Assembly (NCBI GenBank): GCA_022792415.1
Contig: JAAWAY010000060.1
Span: 1-36,957, forward strand
Direction of reading: 5' to 3'
DNA length: 36,957 nucleotides
From: Eggerthellaceae bacterium
GTDB lineage: Bacteria; Actinomycetota; Coriobacteriia; Coriobacteriales; Eggerthellaceae
A program made the translations under genes and the position numbers. Under the pieces are notes generated by a model, which saw only the letters and a list, made by a program, of their open reading frames with translations, did not search any database and was not told where the DNA came from. Below, one piece after another: positions 24,468 through 32,062 of this stretch; within the stretch, counting starts at the first letter, position 1; each line of letters begins with the position of its first letter.

Positions 24468-25802
24468 ATGAAGAAGAAGCACCTGCGGTTCCTCAAGTCG
24501 CTGCTCGAGACGCCGTCGCCCACGGGCAGCGAGGTGCCCGTCGCCACGCTCGTGCGTCAGCGCCTGGCGCCCGTGGCCGACGAGATTGCCACCGACACCA
24601 TGGGCTCGGTGCACGCGCGCCTCGACGGGCGCGCCAACGGCCCGTCGCTCATGCTGGCCGCGCACATGGACGAGATCGGCCTCATGGTCACCTACATCAG
24701 CGACGACGGGTTCCTCTCCGTCGCGGCGGTGGGCGGCGTGGACGCGGCCATCCTGCCGGGCATGCGCGTGGACGTGCACGCGTCGGGCGCCGACGAGCCC
24801 CTGCGCGGCGTGGTGGGCCGCAAGCCCATCCACCTCATCGAGGCCGACGAGCGCAAGACGGTCACGAGCCTGGACAAGCTCGTCATCGACCTGGGCATGC
24901 CCGGCGAGGCGGTGCGCGACGCCGTGCGCGTGGGCGACGTCATCACGTTCGGTGTGGGCTTCGAGACCTTCGGCGACGGCATGGCCGTCTCGCGCGCCTT
25001 CGACGACAAGTGCGGCGTGTGGATAGCCTGCCGCGTCATGGAGAAGCTGGCCGCCGCCGGCCGCGCCCCCGGCGCGTTCATCGCGGCCGCCACCGTGCAG
25101 GAGGAGATCGGCACCCGCGGCGCCATGACGTCGGCCCACGCGGTGCGCCCCGACGTGGCCGTGGCCTTCGACGTCACGCATGCCACGGACTACCCGGGCA
25201 TCGACAAGGCCAAGTACGGACGCATCACGTGCGGGGAGGGCCCGGTCATCGCCCGCGGCCCCAACATCAACCCGGTGGTGTTCGACCGCCTGGTGGCCGC
25301 CGCCGAGGCCGAGGGCATCCCGTACCAGCTGGAGGCCGAGCCCTCCGTCACGGGCACCGACGCCCGCGCCATCCAGGTGACGCGCGCCGGCATCCCCACG
25401 GGGCTCGTGTCGGTGCCGCTGCGCTACATGCACACGCCCACCGAGGTGGTGGCCCTGTCCGACCTGGACGCCACCGTGCGCCTGCTCACGCGCTTCGCGC
25501 TCGACCTGGACGCCGACGCCTGCTTCGTGCCCGGCATGGCCGACCCGGTGCGCCCGGGCCGCCCCGTCACGCTGGGCGATGTGGCCGACGCGGACGAGGA
25601 GGAGGGCGCCGAGCCCGAGGCCACCGTCGCCGCCGCGGACGAGGCGGCCGCTGCGGACGAGGCGGCCGACGAGGCGCGCCGCGACGCCGCCGTGACGGCC
25701 GAGGTGGAGCAGCGCGCCGGAGAGCCGGCCGGCCCCGTCGACGGCGACGCGGCCGATGCCGTCATGGCCGCCTACGAGCCCAACGCGGCGTCCACGGAGT
25801 AG
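24468..25802 (+). CDS. M42-family metallo-aminopeptidase
   Basis: 444 residues, ATG at 24468 with AAAGGAAG upstream. The dinuclear metal site of M42 glutamyl/tetrahedral aminopeptidases is complete: H66 and D68 in AAHMDEIG, D179/D180 in AFDDKCG, E212/E213 in VQEEIGTRG, D235 in AFDVTHA, H322 in RYMHTPTE. It trims peptides in the cytoplasm. The catalytic domain fills about 360 residues, the usual family size. The remaining about 80 residues are an Ala/Glu/Asp-rich disordered extension (ADADEEEGAEPEATVAAADE and on), unusual for the family. Confidence 0.93.
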   Translation: MKKKHLRFLKSLLETPSPTGSEVPVATLVRQRLAPVADEIATDTMGSVHARLDGRANGPSLMLAAHMDEIGLMVTYISDDGFLSVAAVGGVDAAILPGMRVDVHASGADEPLRGVVGRKPIHLIEADERKTVTSLDKLVIDLGMPGEAVRDAVRVGDVITFGVGFETFGDGMAVSRAFDDKCGVWIACRVMEKLAAAGRAPGAFIAAATVQEEIGTRGAMTSAHAVRPDVAVAFDVTHATDYPGIDKAKYGRITCGEGPVIARGPNINPVVFDRLVAAAEAEGIPYQLEAEPSVTGTDARAIQVTRAGIPTGLVSVPLRYMHTPTEVVALSDLDATVRLLTRFALDLDADACFVPGMADPVRPGRPVTLGDVADADEEEGAEPEATVAAADEAAAADEAADEARRDAAVTAEVEQRAGEPAGPVDGDAADAVMAAYEPNAASTE

Positions 25803-25880
25803 CCCCGCCCGCGCCCCGCGCAGGCGCCCTCGGCCCCACGGGGCCGCGGTCGTCGGCGGGGCGCGCCCTTGCCAGAAGAA
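25803..25880. other. Structured GC-rich spacer before smpB
   Basis: CGGCCCC and GGGGCCG form a tight hairpin at 25832-25847. Flanking GCCCGCGCCCCGC and GGCGGGGCGCG can extend it. It may act as a terminator for the peptidase gene, but there is no U-tract. Confidence 0.3.
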
Positions 25881-25897
25881 TTCGCTCTGGAGGAGAC

Positions 25898-26365
25898 ATG
25901 AAGAAGAACGAGGAGAAGACCATCGCCAAGAACCGCCGCGCGTTCCACGACTACGAGATCCTGGAGACGTGGGAGGCGGGCATCGAGCTCACCGGCACCG
26001 AGGTGCGCTCGCTGCGCGACAACCACTGCCAGCTCACCGAGTGCTTCATCCTGGTGCGCGACGGCGAGCTGTGGCTCAACAACGTGCACATCCCGCCCTT
26101 CGCCCAGGGCAACATCGCCAATCCCGACCCCGACCGCAAGCGCAAGCTGCTGATGCACAAGCGCCAGATCCGCTACCTGCAGGAGAAGGTGCGCGAGAAG
26201 GGCCTGGCCATCGTCCCGCTCAAGCTGTACTTCAAGGACAACGGTTTGGTTAAGGTTGAGGTGGCCCTCGCCCGGGGCAAGAAGCTCTATGATAAACGTG
26301 AGAGCATGAAGGAACGCGATTCCAAGCGCGACATCGACCGCGCCATGAAGGAGCGCTCCCGCTAG
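25898..26365 (+). CDS. smpB: SsrA-binding protein SmpB
   Basis: 155 residues; ATG at 25898 with GGAGGAG upstream. Family motifs are clear: NRRAFHDYEILETWEAGI, LTGTEVRSLRD, AYI-equivalent ECFILVRDGELWLNNVHI, and the C-terminal LVKVEVALARGKKLYDKRES followed by a basic tail (RDIDRAMKERSR) that reads the mRNA channel. It brings tmRNA to stalled ribosomes. Its RNA partner is encoded at 31420-31787 in the same window, though on the other strand and with six genes between. Confidence 0.97.
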   Translation: MKKNEEKTIAKNRRAFHDYEILETWEAGIELTGTEVRSLRDNHCQLTECFILVRDGELWLNNVHIPPFAQGNIANPDPDRKRKLLMHKRQIRYLQEKVREKGLAIVPLKLYFKDNGLVKVEVALARGKKLYDKRESMKERDSKRDIDRAMKERSR

Positions 26366-26414
26366 CGCGCCGCGCCCCGCGGACGCGGTGACCCTACGAC
26401 GAAAGGAGCTGGTC

Positions 26415-27050
26415 ATGGGCTTGGACGACGAGCTTGAGATCATGGAGGAGACGGGCGAGACCGACGCCGAGCAGATCGACGAGGAGACCGAGATCCAGGA
26501 CGTCGAGGACGACGTCGACGAGATCCTCGACGCCGACGCCGAGGAGAGCGACCTGGAGCACGCCTACGCGAGCTTCGAGACCGACAACGAGACCGACTAC
26601 GACGGCTGGTCCGACGACGAGGTGACCGAGGCCGAGGCCGACGACGAGGCCGCCCGCGCGCTCAACAACGAGGGCTACGAGATCGAGGACGGCAACGACC
26701 TGGAGGCCGAGGTCATCGAGATGGAGATCGAGGACGGCGACGTCTACGCCTACATCGTGGACGAGGACGACAACGAGATCGGCTTCATCCTGCTCGACGA
26801 GGACGGCAACGAGCAGGAGTACTACTTCGTCGAGGACGACGACGAGCAGGACGAGGACGGTGATGACGGCGTGACCGTCATCCGCGCGTCCGACGAGGAG
26901 GAGTTCGACCTGGGCATCACCCGCGAGGGCGTGGCCGAGGCCACCGCCGACATGAACGCCATCTACAAGGACGGCGTGGCCGTGGCCGCCGAGCTCAAGG
27001 GCGCCTTCGATGACATCTCCGACAGCCTGAGCTTCCTCAAGAAGAAGTAG
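26415..27050 (+). CDS. Hyper-acidic protein, function unknown
   Basis: 211 residues from the ATG at 26415 (GAAAGGAGCT upstream). Residues 1-170 are dominated by Asp and Glu (for example DEETEIQDVEDDVDEILDAD and VEDDDEQDEDGDDG) with hardly any basic residue. A conserved-looking patch IEMEIEDGDVYAYIVDEDDN may be a small beta fold. The last 45 residues change character: an amphipathic helix-rich segment (GVAEATADMNAIYKDGVAVA) ending in SLSFLKKK. Such chains can mimic DNA, buffer cations, or act like the RNA polymerase delta tail, but nothing proves any of these. It follows smpB and ends at a strong terminator. Confidence 0.8.
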   Translation: MGLDDELEIMEETGETDAEQIDEETEIQDVEDDVDEILDADAEESDLEHAYASFETDNETDYDGWSDDEVTEAEADDEAARALNNEGYEIEDGNDLEAEVIEMEIEDGDVYAYIVDEDDNEIGFILLDEDGNEQEYYFVEDDDEQDEDGDDGVTVIRASDEEEFDLGITREGVAEATADMNAIYKDGVAVAAELKGAFDDISDSLSFLKKK

Positions 27051-27071
27051 CCGTGCCGACATCATCCCAAA

Positions 27072-27118
27072 CGCGAGGCGGCCCCGCACCAACGCACGGT
27101 GCGGGGCCGCCTCGCGTC
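27072..27118. terminator. Strong bidirectional terminator
   Basis: A perfect 19 bp stem (CGCGAGGCGGCCCCGCACC and its complement) with an 8 nt loop sits between the convergent acidic-protein and LuxR genes. A T-run follows on the minus strand only weakly (TTTGGG). Confidence 0.85.
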
Positions 27119-27122
27119 TGCC

Positions 27123-28586
27123 CTATCGCTCGATGGCGCGATCAACCTCGTCGATGAGCTCCTGCTGGGAATGGACGTCGAGCTTCGCGTAGATATGGCG
27201 CACATGGCTCTTCACGGTGTTGTGGGACACCACGAGGCGCTCCTGGATGACGGGGCTCGTGCGCCCGCGCGCGAGCAGCATGAGTACGTCGAGCTCGCGG
27301 CTCGTGAGCCCGTGCTCGAGCGCCACCTGCTCGCAGGCGCGCTGGAAGGGCGAGCCGCATTCCTCGGAAGACGCCTCGTCGCCTTCGTGCGCCGCAGCGT
27401 CTTCCCCTCCGCCCTCGATCGGCGTGACGGGCACGACTCCCGCAGCCGCCTCATCGAAGCTGAAGCGTCGAAGGGCGACGAACAGGTAGGCCACGAATAT
27501 GAGCGTGATGGTCGCGTTCGCGAAGATGAGCACGTCGGGCGCATCTGCGGAGAGGGTCTGGAGCGAGGCCATGAGAGCTGCCCCGCAGCCGATGCCCACC
27601 CATGAGGCGGCGAACGCCGACGCGGATGTCGTGAGCGCCCCCAGGGGGTTGCGTGCGCCGACGACGGCGATGATGTAGTACATGAGCACGGCGAAGCAGT
27701 CCGACCCGCCGCGCAGCAGGATGGCGCTCAGGTGCCCGTTGACGCCGAGGGGACTGGTGGGGAACAGCACCATGGGGAGGCAGAGCAGGCCGGCGAGCGT
27801 CAGCAGCCCCGAGACGGTCTCGAGCGCATCGGCGGAGACCGCCTCGCTGCGCCGGGCGATCCCGATGAGGAGAATGAGGGCGACGGGCAGGAAGCTCAGG
27901 CACGTCTCAAGGGGCGGCAACGGCCCGCTCGAGAGCAGCGCCTCGAAGCCGTAGGCCACGTTGAACAAGAAGATGGTGATGAACACCAGGCTCGAGAGGG
28001 GGAGGAACGAGGAGGGGTTGGTCGCGTCGAGCACGTTGGGGGACTCGTGGCGGCGAATGTCCTCGAGGAGTCCGCTGACGCTGGGCCTGACGAGCACGTA
28101 GGCGGAAACGACGGCGAGGAAGTAGACGATCGATGCCGTGAGCGGGGTGGGGCTCGCGGAGCGAAGCAGCGGCGTCACTGCGTACGCGAGCACGAACGCA
28201 AACGCGATGACCCCCAGGGCCTCGTCGCGGCCCAGGCGGGAGAGCGATGTTCCGATCAGTATGGAGAGCCACACGAGCCCGATGCCCCCGAGCGGGCTTC
28301 CCGCCAGGATGAGGACGGGCTCCTCCCACCGAAGCCCGACGCAGAGCAGGACGAGGCCTGCCGCGAGCAGCGCGAGCAGCGCGACGGACAGGGGACGCTC
28401 CCTCAGCAGCGCGGGATGCAGGTAGGCCCCGAGCGCGATGAGGACGGAGAAGACCGCCCCGCAGAACGTCGACACCTCGCGCGAGAGGGGACAGACCGTG
28501 GCCAGGTCGGGGAAGAGCACCGTGCTCAGGATGGTCGACGCCACCTGGAGCATGGTGAGCGCAGCGCAGATTTGGACCTGCCGCAT
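27123..28586 (-). CDS. Membrane-anchored LuxR-family regulator
   Basis: 487 residues from the ATG at 28586, chosen for the ribosome site AGGAAGGAGG 4 nt upstream (an ATG at 28625 has none). The first about 385 residues contain about 12 hydrophobic helices with few charges (examples: VALLALLAAGLVLLCVGL, VFITIFLFNVAYGFEALL). A Gly/Glu-rich linker leads to a C-terminal LuxR helix-turn-helix (TSRELDVLMLLARGRTSP, VVSHNTVKSHVRHIYAKLD). There is no receiver domain. Regulators with this plan are abundant in Eggerthellaceae and usually sit beside reductase genes. Here it is divergent from the flavoprotein/cytochrome pair, which it likely controls in response to a substrate sensed in the membrane (inference). 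Confidence 0.92.
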   Translation of the reverse strand: MRQVQICAALTMLQVASTILSTVLFPDLATVCPLSREVSTFCGAVFSVLIALGAYLHPALLRERPLSVALLALLAAGLVLLCVGLRWEEPVLILAGSPLGGIGLVWLSILIGTSLSRLGRDEALGVIAFAFVLAYAVTPLLRSASPTPLTASIVYFLAVVSAYVLVRPSVSGLLEDIRRHESPNVLDATNPSSFLPLSSLVFITIFLFNVAYGFEALLSSGPLPPLETCLSFLPVALILLIGIARRSEAVSADALETVSGLLTLAGLLCLPMVLFPTSPLGVNGHLSAILLRGGSDCFAVLMYYIIAVVGARNPLGALTTSASAFAASWVGIGCGAALMASLQTLSADAPDVLIFANATITLIFVAYLFVALRRFSFDEAAAGVVPVTPIEGGGEDAAAHEGDEASSEECGSPFQRACEQVALEHGLTSRELDVLMLLARGRTSPVIQERLVVSHNTVKSHVRHIYAKLDVHSQQELIDEVDRAIER

Positions 28587-28615
28587 CTCGCCTCCTTCCT
28601 GTCTCCCTGCGCTCC

Positions 28616-28621
28616 AGTATA
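28616..28621 (-). promoter_or_regulatory. Candidate -10 box of the LuxR gene
   Basis: Reads TATACT on the minus strand, 30 nt before the ATG. No consensus -35 is present. Confidence 0.45.
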
Positions 28622-28630
28622 GCAAGAGCG

Positions 28631-28730
28631 GGGTGGAAGGCTCGTCACCCCCAGAAGGTGAAACTCATCCATATGGCGGACAAAGCACCAGGTCAAAGCC
28701 GTATTGAAAATCGCACCATGAGGGTGGAGA
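28631..28730. promoter_or_regulatory. Cluster of GGTG/CACC half-sites in the divergent intergenic region
   Basis: Three small dyads are seen: GGGTG/CACCC (28631-28650), CACC/GGTG (28646-28660) and CACC-ATGAG-GGTG (28714-28726). TTGAAA at 28704 is a possible -35. They could bind the divergently encoded LuxR-type regulator; the evidence is only position and symmetry. Confidence 0.3.
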
Positions 28731-28818
28731 CGCGCAGGGGGCCACGGGGTAGCCTTTGGTCATATCGGCGGCCGCGCCAGAGGAGGGGCGGCCCGCATGC
28801 TTGTCACGAGGAGGGATC

Positions 28819-30525
28819 ATGACCAAAGAAACGAACGCCCGGATGTCCCGACGCAGCTTCCTGGGTTTGGGGGCCCTGGTGGCCGCCGGCTCGGCAGCCG
28901 GCCTGGCAGGGTGCGCGCCGAAGAGCCGTGAGGCGGGACTCGCCGTCGGGGGCGGATCGTCGAGCGCCGCGTCTGCCGGCGCGGCCGATTGGCTCGGCGT
29001 GGAGCCCCAGATCACCGATATCGCGCGTACGGAGGAAACGGATCTGCTCATCATCGGCGCGGGTACGGCTGGCCTGGCTGCCGCGGCGTCGGCGGCCGAC
29101 CTCGGGCTCGACTTCGTGCTGTGCGAGAAGAGCGGCACCGTCCAGGAGACGCGCGAGTACTGGGGCGGCGTCGACACGGGCTATCAGCGCGCAGCGCAGG
29201 TGGAGATCGACCACTTCAAGCTGCTCAACGAGCTGACGCGCTATGCCTCCGGCAAGTGCAGCCAGGATGTCATCAAGATGTGGATAGAGGAGAGCGGCGA
29301 GGCGATGGACTGGCTCGAGCCCCTCATGGCCGAGACCGGGAAGCCCTGCGTCCTTGAAGTCCACTCCGACCATCCCACGGGCGGAACCGACTACTACGTG
29401 CCCGTCCTGCAGCATATCTGGGTCACCCCCTACGCCCCGCCCACGCGCAACGACGTCCTCGCGACCCACATCGAGCAGCTCGGCAATCCCGCGCGCTTCA
29501 ATCACGAGATGGTGAGGCTCGTCCATGATGACGGCGCGGTAACCGGTGCCATCTTCGACACTGATGAGGGATATGTGCAGATCAACGCGAAGAACACGCT
29601 CATCGCGACGGGCGGCTACCCCGCCAACCCCGCTATGATGAGCGCGCTCTCCCCGCAGGCGCTCTCCGTGTGCACCGCCAGCAGCTTCGCGCCGACCAAC
29701 ACGGGCGACGGCATCAGGGCCGCCCTCTGGGCCGGCGCCACCAAGGATCCCGAGGCCGCTCCCATGATCTTCGATCGCGGCTCGGTGGCCCCCGGCGTCG
29801 ACTGCGGGTACGTGGGCGAGGGCGATGGGCGCATCCTCCCCGGCACCATCTTCCAGGAGAACATCGGCAGCCAGCCGTTCATGAAGGTGAACCGGCACGG
29901 AAGACGCTTCGTGAACGAGTCGATGCCCTACGATTTCATGTGCAACGCCGCAGGCCAGCAACCCGGCGGCGTCTGGTGCCAGGTGTTCGACGCGAACGCC
30001 CCCGAGGACATCCTGCGCTTCGACACCATCGGTTGCTCGGGCTTCGCCAAGCAGATGATGGCGGTCGGCATGCCCATCGACGAGTTCTGCGAGGCATCCA
30101 TGGCCCAGGGCATCATGGCGAAGGCCGATACCATCGAGGAGCTTGCGGACGCGCTCGGCTTCGTCGGTGACGACAAGGAGGCCTTCCTCGCCCAGGTCGA
30201 TCGCTACAACGCGCAGTTCGACGCCCAGGCAGACGACGACTTCGGCAAGGAGCCCTATCGCCTGTCCGCCATCCGGCAGGCGCCCTTCTACGGATGCTGG
30301 TTCGGCGGCACGCTGCTCACCACCCTCGACGGCCTGCGCATCAACGGCCACTGCCAGGTGCTTGACGCCGAGGATGAGGTCATTCCCGGCCTCTACGCGG
30401 CCGGAGACGCGTCAGGCAGCTTCTTCAGCGGAAACTATCCGGAGTACCTGGTGGGCGTGGCATGCGGCCGCTCCACCACCCAGGGACGCCACGTGGCGCG
30501 CTACCTGGCCGGCGAGATCTCCTAA
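28819..30525 (+). CDS. Tat-exported FAD-dependent fumarate-reductase-like flavoprotein
   Basis: 568 residues, ATG at 28819 with GAGGAGGGA upstream. The signal has a twin-arginine motif SRRSFLGLG (R11, R12) and then LAGC with C32, so it may be both Tat-exported and lipidated. The FAD_binding_2 domain starts with LLIIGAGTAGLAAAA (G80, G82, G85), followed by EKSG. Family motifs FMKVNRHGRRFVNES, GGTLLTTLDGLRING and the C-terminal IPGLYAAGDASGSFF are present. The NYPEYLVGVACGRSTTQG ending is typical of the large reductase families of gut Coriobacteriia. It presumably reduces an organic acceptor outside the membrane with electrons from the cytochrome encoded next; the substrate is not determinable. 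Confidence 0.92.
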   Translation: MTKETNARMSRRSFLGLGALVAAGSAAGLAGCAPKSREAGLAVGGGSSSAASAGAADWLGVEPQITDIARTEETDLLIIGAGTAGLAAAASAADLGLDFVLCEKSGTVQETREYWGGVDTGYQRAAQVEIDHFKLLNELTRYASGKCSQDVIKMWIEESGEAMDWLEPLMAETGKPCVLEVHSDHPTGGTDYYVPVLQHIWVTPYAPPTRNDVLATHIEQLGNPARFNHEMVRLVHDDGAVTGAIFDTDEGYVQINAKNTLIATGGYPANPAMMSALSPQALSVCTASSFAPTNTGDGIRAALWAGATKDPEAAPMIFDRGSVAPGVDCGYVGEGDGRILPGTIFQENIGSQPFMKVNRHGRRFVNESMPYDFMCNAAGQQPGGVWCQVFDANAPEDILRFDTIGCSGFAKQMMAVGMPIDEFCEASMAQGIMAKADTIEELADALGFVGDDKEAFLAQVDRYNAQFDAQADDDFGKEPYRLSAIRQAPFYGCWFGGTLLTTLDGLRINGHCQVLDAEDEVIPGLYAAGDASGSFFSGNYPEYLVGVACGRSTTQGRHVARYLAGEIS

Positions 30526-30536
30526 GGAGGCGACCC

Positions 30537-31256
30537 ATGAGTGATCCCAAGATGACGAACCCGGACAACGACCGGCCTGCCGGAGAGGCGCCGGCCTCCG
30601 AAAGCTCGCCGCGACGCCCCGCGGCGCGCCGGCGCCGGGTGATGGCGGCGGCGGTGGTGGCGCTCGTGCTGGTGGCAGCCGGGGCGGGTTTTTGGGTCTG
30701 GCATGAGCAGCCGGGATTCTGCAATGCCATCTGCCACAACCCGATGGATCCCTATCTGCCCACCTACGAGGCGGAGCCGGGCCAGCCGAGCGTCGACAAG
30801 TGGGGCAACGAGGTGCAGGATGCGGCTGGCATGATGGCGGCCGCGCATCGTGCCCAGAACGACGACACCTGCCTGAGCTGCCATGTGCCGACGCTGGGGG
30901 AGCAGGTATCCGAGGGTCTGGCCTGGGTGGCGGGGAACTACTATGACCCGCTTGATGAGCGCTCCGTCACCGACCTCACGGCTGCGCGCGGCGTGGCGGG
31001 CGACGAGTTCTGCCTGAACGAGGCGTGCCATGACCTGACCCGTCCCGAGTTGGTGGAGCTGACGGCGGATCGCGCGTTCAACCCGCATGTGTCCCAGCAT
31101 GACGAGTACGCCTGCTCCGATTGCCACAAGGCCCACCGCGCCTCGGTCATGATCTGCGCGCAGTGCCACACCGAGGCCGAGGTTCCTGCCGGGTGGATAC
31201 AGACCGTCGATGATGCGCAGCTGATGAAGCCCATTTCCGTCCCCGACGCCGCCTAG
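30537..31256 (+). CDS. Membrane-anchored multiheme cytochrome c (NapC/NrfH-like)
   Basis: 239 residues, ATG 11 bp after the flavoprotein stop with AAGGAGG. One N-terminal membrane helix (about 35-55, after an Arg-rich stretch) anchors an external domain with five possible haem sites: C62-x3-C66-H67, C112-x2-C115-H116, C159-x4-C164-H165, C193-x2-C196-H197, C207-x2-C210-H211. The first and third have non-standard spacing. FCNAICHNPMDPY at the start resembles the first haem of NrfH/NapC proteins. It most likely takes electrons from menaquinol and passes them to the flavoprotein. The pair forms a respiratory reductase operon ending at the terminator at 31311. Confidence 0.92.
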   Translation: MSDPKMTNPDNDRPAGEAPASESSPRRPAARRRRVMAAAVVALVLVAAGAGFWVWHEQPGFCNAICHNPMDPYLPTYEAEPGQPSVDKWGNEVQDAAGMMAAAHRAQNDDTCLSCHVPTLGEQVSEGLAWVAGNYYDPLDERSVTDLTAARGVAGDEFCLNEACHDLTRPELVELTADRAFNPHVSQHDEYACSDCHKAHRASVMICAQCHTEAEVPAGWIQTVDDAQLMKPISVPDAA

Positions 31257-31310
31257 CGGCCCGGTATTGGGACGCGGGGGCCGGCCGCCGCGCGATTGCG
31301 CCCTCCACTG

Positions 31311-31345
31311 GCGCCCCATCCCCACGCCGGGGGTGGGGCGTTTTC
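31311..31345 (+). terminator. Rho-independent terminator of the reductase operon
   Basis: CGCCCCATCCCC pairs with GGGGGTGGGGCG (12 bp, one G-T pair) around ACGCC, followed by TTTT. Confidence 0.85.
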
Positions 31346-31367
31346 CGCGCTCAGGGGTGATGTGCCA

Positions 31368-31411
31368 AGAAAAAGCCCCCTGAACTGCGAAAACGCATGG
31401 TTCAGAGGGCT
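31368..31411 (-). terminator. Rho-independent terminator of tmRNA
   Basis: On the minus strand AGCCCTCTGAAC pairs with GTTCAGGGGGCT (with inner TGCG/CGCA and a TTTT loop), followed by a T-run. It starts 9 nt after the CCA end of tmRNA. Confidence 0.9.
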
Positions 31412-31419
31412 AATCCAAC

Positions 31420-31787
31420 TGGTGGAGGCGCGGAGAGTCGAACTCCGGTCCATACTAGACGATCCATGAGGCGCTACAGGCTTAGTCGGCGATCAGGGTT
31501 CGGGGCGGGTCGGTCCGCCGACCGACGTCATCGTCCCTAGTCGGTTCAGTCTTAGCCTCGGCCATACCGGCTACGTGCCGAGGAGCATTCCCCTAGGTTG
31601 ACACCGCGCCCGGAGCGGGGACTATCCGGGGTTGGCGGCCAGGCGCGATTAAGCAGCCATGGCGAGCGCCGGAGCGCTCTGAGTGTGATTCTTGCCAATT
31701 AACTTGACGGTACCCCTGTTTAACGTGGCGAGGAGACCACGACCTGCTCCTCATCTCAGGCCTACCATGTCGAAACCAGTCGCCCCC
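31420..31787 (-). ncRNA. ssrA: Transfer-messenger RNA (tmRNA)
   Basis: 368 nt. The 5' end GGGGGCGACTGGTTTCGACA and 3' end GTTCGACTCTCC...CGCCTCCACCA form the tRNA-like domain; the acceptor stem GGGGGCG pairs with CGCCTCC and CCA is encoded. The tag frame is at 31649-31696: resume codon GGC, peptide GKNHTQSAPALAMAA, then TAA. The ALAMAA end is a protease-recognition degron of the usual kind. It is a one-piece (not permuted) tmRNA. Works with SmpB (25898). Confidence 0.97.
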
Positions 31788-31862
31788 TTGAGGTAAGCGG
31801 CGAAGCGCGGGCTGCCGTAGGCGTCCCGGTGCCGTCGCGAGGATGACCCAAAGGGATCACTC

Positions 31863-31890
31863 ATTCTATCCCCAAGCGGGCACCTGTCAA
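31863..31890 (-). promoter_or_regulatory. tmRNA promoter
   Basis: On the minus strand TTGACA (31885-31890), 16 nt, TAGAAT (31863-31868), a near-consensus promoter. Transcription would start near 31856, leaving about 70 nt of leader to be removed by RNase P, as is known for tmRNA. Confidence 0.8.
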
Positions 31891-31983
31891 GGATAACGTG
31901 GATTGATCGTGATGAATGGGCGGCCTCGGGGAGCCACCGCCGACGGTGTGCCAAAGTACGCGGAACAAGCGGAACAATTTGGT

Positions 31984-31989
31984 TACAAT
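31984..31989 (+). promoter_or_regulatory. Candidate -10 box of the L,D-transpeptidase gene
   Basis: TACAAT in a locally AT-rich stretch, 73 nt before the ATG. The -35 is unclear. Confidence 0.4.
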
Positions 31990-32062
31990 AATCTGCCACG
32001 CGACATCTCGGCAAGGATCGTCGCGTGCGCATCGAGGCAACGATCGACCCACGAGAGAGACC

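Noticed and set aside
31360-31411. Another copy of the palindromic repeat, because of TGCCAAGAAAA
   Set aside because: The similarity is limited to about 10 bases and the dyad is fully explained by the tmRNA terminator.
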